A DNA stretch of 35,667 nt from positions 1 through 35,667 of the forward strand of contig CABPWH010000016.1 of assembly GCA_902461085.1 (NCBI GenBank). The letters run 5' to 3'. The notes beneath the pieces were generated by a model that ran no database searches, was not told where the DNA came from, and was given only the letters and a program-made list of their open reading frames with translations. The translations under genes were made by a program, and so were the position numbers. This document shows positions 25,163 through 32,779 of the stretch, piece by piece. This stretch comes from an uncultured Collinsella sp. GTDB lineage: Bacteria > Actinomycetota > Coriobacteriia > Coriobacteriales > Coriobacteriaceae. How positions within the stretch are numbered: position 1 is the stretch's first letter; each line of letters starts with the position of its first letter.

Positions 25163-26596
25163 TTAATCGCCGTTTTTGAGCGTGCGGCCCTGCTTTTCGA
25201 ACTTGTGCATGTCGCTATCGGCCATGCCCTGCGACTTGTCCTCGTGACGCTTGGCGTATAACGGATCTTCGGAGTCGTTCCAGATGCGGTCGGCGACAGG
25301 TGACCATGCCTCGGCGGCAGCCTGGGTCTTTTCGCGCAGTTGCTCGGGTGACTCCTTCTCGATTAGGTCGGTGCTCATTGCGCCACTCTCGGCGATCAGT
25401 TTGGGCAGCACGTCGGGATTCTCGAGCATGGGGCATGGCTTGAGGTAGTTGTCGTTGAACGGCATGTTCTCGTAGTACTTCATAAAGAGGGGAGAGCGCA
25501 GCGCGTCGAGTAAGCTCACATCGTGGATGTTGGCGTTTGAGTAGTGGATGAACACGCACGGCTCCACGTCTCCGGCGGCGTTGATGTGCAGGTAGCGGCG
25601 GCCGCCGGCGATACATCCGCCTACAAACTCGCCGTCGTTTTGGAAGTCGAGCGTAAACAGCGGCTTCTTCTCACGCATTTCGCGGATAAAGTGATACATG
25701 TGCTCGCGCTGCTCGGGCGTGGGCATGAGCTCGGAGGTTGCATTGCGGCCAACCGGCATAAAGTGGAAGTACCAGCAGAAGAGTGCTCCCTCGCCGATCA
25801 TCCAGTCCATGTTCTCCTCGGTAGCAACCGTATCGGCATTGGCGCTGGTCCAACAGGTGGAGATACCAAATGGCAAGTCGCGCTCGCGCAGGAGTTTCAT
25901 TGCGTGCTCGATCTTTGCGTAGGTACCCTCGCCGCGACGGGCGTCGGTGGTGTGCTCATTGCCCTCGGCGCTGATGGCGGGGACAAAATTACCTACGCGA
26001 ATCATATCGTCGCAGAAGGCCTCGTCGATCAGCGTGGAGTTGGTAAAGCAGAGAAACACGCAGTCCTGATGTTTTTCGCAAATTCTGATCAGGTCGTGCT
26101 TGCGGACGAGCGGCTCGCCGCCGGTATAGATGTAGATATGCGTACCGAGCTCTTTGCCCTGCGTAACGATAGAGTCGATGTCTTCGAACGAGAGATTCTG
26201 CTTGTAGCCGTACTCGGCGGCCCAGCAGCCCGTGCAATGCAGGTTGCAGGCGCTCGTGGGATCGAGCAGGATGGCCCACGGAACGTTGCACTGGTACTTT
26301 TCGCGGTTCTTTTCCTGCTCTGGCCAAGCAAGCAGGTTGGCGTCGACAATGAGGGTCTTAAGCAGTTTGGTTCGCATCTGGGGATTAAGGCTGAACACAC
26401 GCATGATCAGGTCATACCAATTGCCGCGGCTCTTGATGACATTGGTGAATGCCTCTCGCTGTACAGGAAATACGCGATTGGGAACCAGCTTGTTCACAAG
26501 GTCCATGATTTTGTCGATGTTTTCTTGCGGGTTGTCGTCGAGATAATCGATGAGCTTGTTGAGCGCTGCACGCTCTGCTGACTGTGTAAGCGACAT
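25163..26596 (-). CDS. Radical SAM protein with SPASM-like C-terminal cysteines
   Basis: A 477-residue radical SAM enzyme of unassigned substrate. The [4Fe-4S] motif CNLHCTGC gives CxxxCxxC near residue 116, followed by the SAM-binding YTGGEPL. C-terminal cysteines in GGCIAGGRRYLHINAAG, DVEPCVFIHYS and LKPCPM suggest an auxiliary cluster as in SPASM-type peptide or cofactor maturases. About 100 helical residues precede the core, unlike most SPASM proteins. No peptide precursor gene is seen beside it. GAAAGGA before ATG 26596 is a good ribosome site. The promoter carries the element shared with the TetR gene. Confidence 0.85.
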   Translation of the reverse strand: MSLTQSAERAALNKLIDYLDDNPQENIDKIMDLVNKLVPNRVFPVQREAFTNVIKSRGNWYDLIMRVFSLNPQMRTKLLKTLIVDANLLAWPEQEKNREKYQCNVPWAILLDPTSACNLHCTGCWAAEYGYKQNLSFEDIDSIVTQGKELGTHIYIYTGGEPLVRKHDLIRICEKHQDCVFLCFTNSTLIDEAFCDDMIRVGNFVPAISAEGNEHTTDARRGEGTYAKIEHAMKLLRERDLPFGISTCWTSANADTVATEENMDWMIGEGALFCWYFHFMPVGRNATSELMPTPEQREHMYHFIREMREKKPLFTLDFQNDGEFVGGCIAGGRRYLHINAAGDVEPCVFIHYSNANIHDVSLLDALRSPLFMKYYENMPFNDNYLKPCPMLENPDVLPKLIAESGAMSTDLIEKESPEQLREKTQAAAEAWSPVADRIWNDSEDPLYAKRHEDKSQGMADSDMHKFEKQGRTLKNGD

Positions 26597-26627
26597 GGGT
26601 ATATCCTTTCACGTGTGCTTAATGTGT

Positions 26628-26649
26628 GATAATACCCACTTGTAGATTA
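26628..26649 (-). promoter_or_regulatory. Promoter/operator of the radical SAM gene
   Basis: The plus strand reads GATAAT-N9-TAGATTA, matching the element before the TetR gene in both half-sites and spacing. The minus-strand TATTAT (26629-26634) can serve as the -10 box, so a bound repressor would block RNA polymerase. Confidence 0.55.
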
Positions 26650-26729
26650 AACGAAGTCTAAAGATTTTGAATGTGTCTATTCAACGAATCAATTTAATTT
26701 GGGGTGAAGCGTTATACGCCGACACCTTC

Positions 26730-26753
26730 TAAGTTGCGGTGAAATAGTGTCAG
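26730..26753. repeat. Palindromic intergenic repeat, single arm (copy 3)
   Basis: One arm with GTTGCGGTGAAATAGTG is present, differing from the other copies at its end (GTGTCAG). A loop-like AATTTGGGGTGAAGCGTT (26696-26713) resembles the centre of copy 1 read on the other strand, suggesting a decayed copy. Confidence 0.65.
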
Positions 26754-26784
26754 ATGGGGATGCGGACGATTTCTTGGGCCGCGC

Positions 26785-28095
26785 CTAGGCGTATCCATTG
26801 GAATCCTCCGATGCGCCTTCGCACGCTCGCATGACCTCGATACCATGCGAGCGTGCGAACTCGACGAGCTCTGCGTTGCGGGCGTTTATGGTGCCGAAGG
26901 CGGCGGGGCACACGATAAGACGCGCGCAGTGGACGAGGAGCTCTTTGGCGCGGGCTATGGTTTTATCCCCGATCGGCTCGAAGGCGCGCTCGGCCACGCA
27001 TTCCGTCGCCAGGTCGCGCGCAAGCTCGCAGTCGATGTCCCCTTCGTGCAGAACGCCCGCGTAGAACGCCTTGCCCTGCCGGATTAGCTGGCGAAACACA
27101 GCTGACCCCGTACCTGCGCCGGCGATGACGAACGTGTGCGCATCGCCGTGTGGGCGCCCAATTTCCACGCTGCCGAAGCGCTCGTTGAAGGTGCCATGTT
27201 TAAGGCCGTAGAGCTCGCCAATCGTCTCGCGCGTGAATATGTCCTCGGGTGCGCCGGCGCGGAAGACCCGGCCGTCCTTCACGCAAATCACCTTGTCGGC
27301 GCTTTTCTGCGCGAGCTCGAGTTCGTGGATGGACATGATGACTGCCACATTCCGCGATTTCGCAAGGTGGCGAAGTATTCGCAGCAGGTCGATCTGGTAG
27401 CGGATATCGAGATACGACGTGGGCTCGTCGAGCACGAGCACACGCGGATCCTGCGCGATGGCGCGTGCGAGCATGACGCGCTGGCGTTGCCCGTCGCTTA
27501 TCTGCATGAAGTCGCGCTCGGCGAGCTCTTCCACATGTGCGGTTTTCATGGCCTCATTGACCCGTCTATGGTCGTCGGGCGAGAGTGTGCCCATTCGCCC
27601 GGTGTAGGGATGCCTTCCCGCCTCTACGATATCGCGGCAGGTGAGAAGCTCGGTCCGGGGGCGATCTGTCAGCATAACGGCAAGGTTCCTTGCGAACTCC
27701 GCCGTCTTCCATCGGGAAATCTCCCGCCCGTCGAGCTCGACCGCGCCGGCAAGCGGTGCCAGATGGCGTGTGATGGTTTTCAAGATGGTCGACTTGCCCG
27801 AGCCATTCGGCCCGATGAGCGCCACGACGTCGCCCGCGCGAACCTCCAGATCGACGCCTTCGACTACGATCTTCTTGTCGTAGCCCGCCGACAGGTCGCT
27901 TATGCGGAAAAGCGGCGCTCCGTCAGCCTGCGTTTCGACCGGGGTTCCGAGGTTCGACTCCGCTCGGAGAAGGCGTTCCGCGCGCAGTTCCGTATGAGCC
28001 GAAAGTGCCTTCTGGCGCTTTCGTGCGAGCTCAGGAGTGTCTAAGCATGGAATGTCCCCTCCGAGCGTTTTGGGCCGCGCCACGAATTCCCCCAT
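26785..28095 (-). CDS. FecCD-type ABC transporter ATPase with an additional C-terminal domain
   Basis: The energizing subunit of an iron-siderophore, heme or corrinoid importer. Residues about 60-300 form the ABC domain, with Walker A GPNGSGKST, a signature ISDGQRQR in place of LSGGQ, Walker B VLVLDEPTS and the switch His in MSIHELE. Two extras are unusual. The first is about 60 polar residues before the domain. The second is a domain of about 130 residues after it (HTFVIAGAGTGSAVFRQL, AGVLHEGDIDCELARDLA) that looks like a nucleotide-type alpha/beta fold; its function is not known to me. The ATG follows the permease stop directly (TAG then ATG). Confidence 0.88.
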   Translation of the reverse strand: MGEFVARPKTLGGDIPCLDTPELARKRQKALSAHTELRAERLLRAESNLGTPVETQADGAPLFRISDLSAGYDKKIVVEGVDLEVRAGDVVALIGPNGSGKSTILKTITRHLAPLAGAVELDGREISRWKTAEFARNLAVMLTDRPRTELLTCRDIVEAGRHPYTGRMGTLSPDDHRRVNEAMKTAHVEELAERDFMQISDGQRQRVMLARAIAQDPRVLVLDEPTSYLDIRYQIDLLRILRHLAKSRNVAVIMSIHELELAQKSADKVICVKDGRVFRAGAPEDIFTRETIGELYGLKHGTFNERFGSVEIGRPHGDAHTFVIAGAGTGSAVFRQLIRQGKAFYAGVLHEGDIDCELARDLATECVAERAFEPIGDKTIARAKELLVHCARLIVCPAAFGTINARNAELVEFARSHGIEVMRACEGASEDSNGYA

Positions 28096-29136
28096 CTACC
28101 TCACCCGCTTCTTCAACATGAGTGCGATAACCACCGGCGCGCCGAAGATGGCGGTGACGGCGCTGATGGAAAGCTCGACGGGGGAGAACAGCGTGCGCGC
28201 GATCAAATCGCAGCCCGCGCAGAAGATGGCGCCTCCCAAGAAGCATGCAGGAATCACGCGGATGGGCTTCGACGACTTCAGCGCCGACTTAACGAGATGC
28301 GGAACCGCGATGCCTACGAACGACACCGGACCAGCGAACGCGGTCACGCAGGCGGAGAGCATGCTCGCTAGAAGGACGAGCACCACGCGGAAGTGTGCGA
28401 CGTTCACGCCGACGCTTTTCGCGTAGGCTTCTCCCAGCTGGAAGGCGGAAAGGGGCTTCGATATCGCGAATACGCATGCGCTCACGGTGATCACCACGAC
28501 CGCGATGACCGCGATGTCGTCCCAGCTCGAACCCGAGAAGCTACCCAAAGACCAGTTGTGCAGGTTCACGATGGACTGGTCGTCGGCGAAGGCGACGAGA
28601 AAGTTCGTCGCCGCCGAGCAGATGTATCCCACCATGACGCCCGCCACGATGAGCATGGCCATGGAACTTATGCGCCGTGCGATGAGGAGCACGAAGCCGA
28701 TGGTGATAAGCGATCCCAGAAACGCTGCGGCCACCATGGCCGGCGAGGACATGGCCTGGTTCGCGCCCAGAAGCACGATCATCGTAAGCGCGACGACGAA
28801 CTTTGCGCCCGAGGAGACGCCCAAGATGAACGGGTCGGCGATGGGGTTGTTGAAAAACGTCTGCAGCAGGAACCCGGAGAGCGAAAGTGCCCCGCCGAGA
28901 AGCACGGCTGAAAGCACGCGCGGCAGGCGAATCTCCCAGATGACCTGGCTTTCCATGGAATTGGCCGCGCCGCCCGAAAGGATGCCGGGGATGTGGTCTG
29001 CGGGCACGAGCACGCTCCCGATGCACAGGTTGGCCCCGACGAGCACGATGAGGACAACAGCGAGCAGCGCCGTCACGACGCGACACCGCGCGGCGCGCCC
29101 CGATTCGTCGTATGTCATGGAAAGCCGGCTTCTCAT
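28096..29136 (-). CDS. FecCD-family ABC transporter permease
   Basis: An integral membrane permease of the BtuC/FhuB/FecD type, about 346 residues with roughly nine or ten membrane segments. Typical motifs are IRLPRVLSAVLLGGALSLSG near the N-terminus and GPVSFVGIAVPHLVK towards the end, the ATPase coupling site. ATG 29136 is chosen; TTG 29148 (overlapping the upstream stop) and ATG 29118 are alternatives. It lies between the binding lipoprotein and the ATPase genes with almost no gaps, so the three form one importer. The substrate is probably a tetrapyrrole or metal complex, given the cobalamin context (inference). Confidence 0.92.
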   Translation of the reverse strand: MRSRLSMTYDESGRAARCRVVTALLAVVLIVLVGANLCIGSVLVPADHIPGILSGGAANSMESQVIWEIRLPRVLSAVLLGGALSLSGFLLQTFFNNPIADPFILGVSSGAKFVVALTMIVLLGANQAMSSPAMVAAAFLGSLITIGFVLLIARRISSMAMLIVAGVMVGYICSAATNFLVAFADDQSIVNLHNWSLGSFSGSSWDDIAVIAVVVITVSACVFAISKPLSAFQLGEAYAKSVGVNVAHFRVVLVLLASMLSACVTAFAGPVSFVGIAVPHLVKSALKSSKPIRVIPACFLGGAIFCAGCDLIARTLFSPVELSISAVTAIFGAPVVIALMLKKRVR

Positions 29137-29140
29137 GACG

Positions 29141-30712
29141 CTAGCCAAGCTTCCTCAGATAATGGAAGTCGCTCGCGTCATCGCCGGCGAACGCCCCGTG
29201 CAGCTCGTCGATAATGTCGGCGGTAGAAGTCATCTGCTGGTACATGTCGGCGCTTGTGACCCAGACGTTGCCGTTCTTCACGGCTTTGAACTGCGACAAT
29301 AGCGCGTTTTTGCCTACGAAGTCTTTCAAGGTGGCAACCGATTCGTCGATGGTGCCGTTGTAGACGATGATGTCGGCATCCTTCGCCGTCGCGTAGAAGC
29401 GCTCCATTTCGAGCGTTACTGACGAACCTGACGTCGACGCCGTCTGCGCGTCATCGAGCGCGTAGCTGCCGCCTGCAAGCTCGATCATCTGCGCCACGTA
29501 GTCGCCCGCCCGCCGCGTGACGGCGGCCCCGTTCGAGTTAATGTAGAAATACGCCACGGTTTTACCTGACGACGCGAGCCCCGACGTTTGCTCGACGCGG
29601 GCCTTCTGCTCGTTGAACAGGTGCGCGGCCTCGTCTTCCTTGTCGAACAGGACGCCGAAAAGCTTAATCCACTCCAGGCGCCCGAGTGCTTCGGGCTCGC
29701 TCGACGACTGTTCGGTGAGCACGACGAGCCCGAGCTTCTGCAGCTTTTCCTTCACATCGGGCGTGTGGTTGATCATGGTGTTCTCGATGGCGAGCGTGCA
29801 GCCCGAGGCCGATATTCGCTCGTAGTCGGGCGCGCTGTACTTGCCGCCGTAGGCGATGGCCCCACTTTCGAGCGCGCTTTTGAAGCCCGCGACCGAGCAA
29901 TCGTTAGCCTTCGTGCCCGACATGATGATATTGTCGTTTGCATCGAGCGCGTCGACCAGACACATCGTCGCCGACGACACGAGGTACACCTTGTCGGCGG
30001 GGCGCCTTATGACCGCGATGTCGGAGCTCAACCCATCAGGTACCTTCGCATCTTGCGGCACCACGAGGAAGCGCTCCCCGTTCGAAACGCAGATAAGCCG
30101 CAGGCCGCCTTCGAACTCGTCGACAGTGAAGTGCTCGGCGTATTCAAGCTGAAGCGCCCCCGTCGGCTTCCAGCCGCAGCCCAAATCGGCGTTGTGGAAG
30201 TCGGCCGCGGCGCTTGAAGCCGTTCCCGCAGGGGAGCCGCCGCTTGCATCGTCGCCCGTTTTCTCCTTCATGGTGGATGAGTCGAAGTGGAGCGTGTAGT
30301 CGATGGTGTGCGGCGTCGACATGGCGACGGTCTCGGCCGACACGGCGATGTCCTCGTCGAGCGTGACGGGTATCTCGAACGTGGAGTTGCCGCCGTCGTT
30401 TACGGGCGCGTAGTCCACGCCGTTGACGGTCATTTTGTCGTAGTTCGAACTCGACCAGGTGATGGTCGCGGTGTAGGTGTCGCCAGTCTTCACAATTTTG
30501 GTGGGTGAGGCGATGCTTGCGCGCCCTGACCCGCCGGAGAGCGAGACGCTCACAGTGTATTCCTGAGAGCCTGCCGTGCCACCGGTCGCGTTCGGGCTCG
30601 CACTGCACCCCGCTAAGGGAAGCGCGAGCAGGGCGACGAGAACGTAGGCGATCGCGCGCACCGCGATGCTGCGACGCTTCCTGCTTTCCCCCTTGGGAAG
30701 AATCGACTGCAT
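29141..30712 (-). CDS. ABC transporter substrate-binding lipoprotein with an N-terminal beta-rich domain
   Basis: A 523-residue lipoprotein: signal peptide with lipobox LPLAGC (Cys about residue 36), then a beta-rich domain at about 50-150 (YTATITWSSSNYDKMTVNG, STFEIPVTLDED), then a periplasmic binding domain of the BtuF/FhuD class III type covering about 180-520 (ERISASGCTLAIENTMINH, LFGVLFDKEDEA). The N-terminal domain matches the small lipoprotein encoded just upstream and recalls NEAT-like heme-binding domains. This suggests capture at the surface and hand-over to the permease (inference). No strong ribosome site precedes it, so it probably relies on coupling with the gene 4 bases upstream. 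Confidence 0.88.
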   Translation of the reverse strand: MQSILPKGESRKRRSIAVRAIAYVLVALLALPLAGCSASPNATGGTAGSQEYTVSVSLSGGSGRASIASPTKIVKTGDTYTATITWSSSNYDKMTVNGVDYAPVNDGGNSTFEIPVTLDEDIAVSAETVAMSTPHTIDYTLHFDSSTMKEKTGDDASGGSPAGTASSAAADFHNADLGCGWKPTGALQLEYAEHFTVDEFEGGLRLICVSNGERFLVVPQDAKVPDGLSSDIAVIRRPADKVYLVSSATMCLVDALDANDNIIMSGTKANDCSVAGFKSALESGAIAYGGKYSAPDYERISASGCTLAIENTMINHTPDVKEKLQKLGLVVLTEQSSSEPEALGRLEWIKLFGVLFDKEDEAAHLFNEQKARVEQTSGLASSGKTVAYFYINSNGAAVTRRAGDYVAQMIELAGGSYALDDAQTASTSGSSVTLEMERFYATAKDADIIVYNGTIDESVATLKDFVGKNALLSQFKAVKNGNVWVTSADMYQQMTSTADIIDELHGAFAGDDASDFHYLRKLG

Positions 30713-30716
30713 GGCG

Positions 30717-31250
30717 TTACTTCAGTGCGTCGGCGCGCAGATCGACGCCGGCGGATTCGAACACGAGCGTGCGGTCGTACCACCGCTCCCTTTTAATGCT
30801 CCACGCGGCGCAGTCGGTGTCCTCGTCGAGCGCTTCAACGGGCACGTCGTAGGTGTACTTGCCTTCCGCGTTTTCCACATAGGGGATGAAGTCGGCCTCG
30901 CTCGCGGCGGCAGCCTCGTCGCCCGTGCCCATGAAGAGCTTGCCGTAGCCCGTGCCGGAAAGCGTCATCACGCAGTGCATGGAGCCGTTTTCCACGATGA
31001 GCTGGGCGTCCACAATCCTGAACATGCTTGAGCTGGAATCTACGGTGATCGGATAGGTGCCGTCGGCCACCTTGTCGGCGGTGATGGGGGCAGCGCTTGC
31101 GCCCTCGGGTGCATCGGCCACCTGTTCGGTCTTTTCCTGGGAATCGGCATCGCTTGCCTTTGCGCTGTCGCTTGAATTTCCGGCGCAGCCGGCGAGCGAG
31201 AACGCGAGAAGCGCCGCCGACAGGGCGAAGACGAGGGTTTTCTTCAACAA
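30717..31250 (-). CDS. Small surface lipoprotein sharing the beta-rich domain of the binding protein
   Basis: A 177-residue lipoprotein. The start is taken as TTG 31250, 8 bases after GAAAGGA, which puts the signal peptide (LKKTLVFALSAALLAFSLAGC) at the N-terminus; starting further upstream (in-frame to 31349) would bury it. After the lipid Cys comes an acidic, Ser/Ala-rich linker and one beta-rich domain: RIVDAQLIVENGSMHCVMTL, then GYGKLFMG, then YDVPVEALDEDTD. This aligns with residues 50-150 of the next protein. The role is likely ligand capture for the importer (inference). No known family name is recognised with certainty. Confidence 0.75.
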   Translation of the reverse strand: MLKKTLVFALSAALLAFSLAGCAGNSSDSAKASDADSQEKTEQVADAPEGASAAPITADKVADGTYPITVDSSSSMFRIVDAQLIVENGSMHCVMTLSGTGYGKLFMGTGDEAAAASEADFIPYVENAEGKYTYDVPVEALDEDTDCAAWSIKRERWYDRTLVFESAGVDLRADALK

Positions 31251-31313
31251 GGAGGGGTTCCTTTCAATCGGTTCGACTTCCCGCGCCGTGCGGTAGGCGG
31301 GCGGGACGCGAAT

Positions 31314-31358
31314 GCAACGGGCATGCGCCGTCGGTCGGGGAAGGCGCATGCCCGTTGC
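31314..31358. other. 16-bp perfect hairpin between cbiK and the lipoprotein gene
   Basis: GCAACGGGCATGCGCC (31314-31329) pairs exactly with 31343-31358 around a 13-base loop. No T run follows on either strand. On the minus-strand transcript it may stabilise or separate cbiK from the transporter messages rather than end transcription. Confidence 0.6.
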
Positions 31359-31394
31359 ACGGGGACGCGACCGGCGCCCCCGTGCGCGGCGAGT

Positions 31395-32321
31395 TTACAG
31401 CTTGGCGATGGCGTCGTCCACGTGCGAGACGTAGATGTCGTCGACCGCGACGTTCTGTCCCAGACCCTGGAGCAGGCACGTCACTTCGAAGCCGGCGGCC
31501 ACGAACTTCGCAGCCCAGCTGTCGGGGTCGGTCTCGTCTGCCATGTCGTTGTTCGCGTGGTCGCCCGCGACCACCATGAACGGCGCGAGCACGGCCTTCT
31601 TGTAGCCTGCGGCGCTCGCGGCGGCGATAACATCCTCGCAGGTCGGTTCAGCCTCGACGGTGCCGACGAAGAACTGCGTCAAGCCCTCGTTCTTGAACAC
31701 TTCCTGCATCTTGGCATAGTCGGCGTTGGAATCGGCTTCGGTGCCGTGACCCATGAGGCACAGCGCCGTCTTGCCGTCGTCGAAGGACGCCATGTTCTCC
31801 TTAATGGCTGCGGCCACCTTCTTGTAGTCGTCGTCGGAGGTGAGCAGCGGGTCGCCGAGCGAGATCTTGTCGAACTTGTCGGCGTACTTGTCGAGCTCGT
31901 CTTTCACGTCGGTGTATTCCAGGCCACCCATGAGATGCGTCGGCTGCACGACGATTTCCTTCACGCCGTCTTCCACGCAGCGGTCGAGCGCCTCGGTCAT
32001 GTTGTCGATCGTGATGCCGTCGCGCTTCTTCAGCTTGTCGATGATGATCTGCGCGGTGAAGGCGCGGCGGATGTCGTAGTCCTGCCAGTACTTCTCGCGG
32101 ATAGCGTCTTCGATGGCGCCGATGGTGATGTGGCGCGAGTCGTTGTAGCTCGTGCCGAAGCTCGTGACGAGGATGACCGGCTTTACGGCCTTCTCCTTTT
32201 CACTCGATTTCTCGGAACTCGCGGAGGTGTTGGAGCAGCCCGCGAGCGCGACTCCGGCGAGCGCGAAGGCTCCGGTTGCTGCGGCGCCCATGAAGCCGCG
32301 GCGTGACATCTGGTCCGACAT
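31395..32321 (-). CDS. cbiK: Tat-exported, lipid-anchored CbiK-type cobaltochelatase
   Basis: A 308-residue CbiK homologue; the family inserts cobalt into sirohydrochlorin or precorrin-2 in anaerobic cobalamin synthesis. The chelatase domain begins with ILVTSFGTSYNDSR and contains VQPTHLMGG, CLMGHGTE and the second-half VVAGDHANNDMA, which hold the candidate metal-binding histidines. Unlike cytoplasmic CbiK, it has a twin-arginine signal (SRRGFMG at residues 6-12) ending in a lipobox ALAGC (Cys29). It should therefore be exported folded and lipid-anchored, resembling the periplasmic CbiK of Desulfovibrio. ATG 32321 follows AAAGGA. A cobalamin riboswitch lies upstream. Confidence 0.9.
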   Translation of the reverse strand: MSDQMSRRGFMGAAATGAFALAGVALAGCSNTSASSEKSSEKEKAVKPVILVTSFGTSYNDSRHITIGAIEDAIREKYWQDYDIRRAFTAQIIIDKLKKRDGITIDNMTEALDRCVEDGVKEIVVQPTHLMGGLEYTDVKDELDKYADKFDKISLGDPLLTSDDDYKKVAAAIKENMASFDDGKTALCLMGHGTEADSNADYAKMQEVFKNEGLTQFFVGTVEAEPTCEDVIAAASAAGYKKAVLAPFMVVAGDHANNDMADETDPDSWAAKFVAAGFEVTCLLQGLGQNVAVDDIYVSHVDDAIAKL

Positions 32322-32421
32322 GGTTTTTCCTTTCCTCGGTTTGCCGGTCCCCCGGCGAAAGTTGCTTGTCGGCACAAGCGAAAGAAAAGCGCACCCCTCG
32401 GGGTTCACAAGGAGCTAACGC

Positions 32422-32436
32422 CACGGCGATGCCGTG
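32422..32436 (-). other. Hairpin downstream of the cobalamin riboswitch
   Basis: CACGGC/GCCGTG around a 3-base loop lies between the aptamer and the cbiK start. It may be part of the expression platform. Confidence 0.4.
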
Positions 32437-32439
32437 AGG

Positions 32440-32565
32440 AAAAGGCGAAGCAGTCTGGCTTGGGGCGCGAGGCGGTTCGCCCGCGCGTCCTATACAGTAA
32501 TGTCCCTTGCCCAGGATTCCCACCTGGTTCCCTCCGCAAGCCAGCGCGGGCTGTGCGGGCGCCGC
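32440..32565 (-). promoter_or_regulatory. Cobalamin riboswitch controlling cbiK
   Basis: Read on the minus strand, the segment shows the aptamer core: GGGAACCAGGTGGGAATCC (32532-32514), then ACTGTA, then a GC-rich arm and the conserved AGCCAGACTGC (32460-32450). The order matches the B12 riboswitch and points towards cbiK. Outer boundaries are approximate. Cobalamin would be expected to switch off cbiK and possibly the importer genes behind it. Confidence 0.88.
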
Positions 32566-32616
32566 GCCGGTCATTTCCTTTTATCCGATTGTCATATGCT
32601 CGTTGCCGAATCTTTT

Positions 32617-32627
32617 ACTATGATAGT
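32617..32627. promoter_or_regulatory. Short dyad in the cbiK-cbiF divergent gap
   Basis: ACTATGATAGT is a perfect palindrome around a central G. It lies between the divergent genes and could be an operator or part of a -10 (TATGAT, 32619-32624). Weak evidence. Confidence 0.3.
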
Positions 32628-32779
32628 GGGCACTTGTGAACGTGTCAAAGCCAGGGCGGGCGGCATTGCGCCTCCTGCCTGCGTATTTGCGCCGATTGCC
32701 GCCGCAGGCGCCGTGTTTTGCCCGCTGCGCGAATGGCGGCGTAAACGGTTGCGATGAGAAACGGGAAGGGAAGGCTCGG

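Noticed and set aside
32636..32779. N-terminal extension or second cobalamin riboswitch before cbiF
   Set aside because: The strong ribosome site at 32763-32774 marks ATG 32780, and no aptamer core is visible on the plus strand here.
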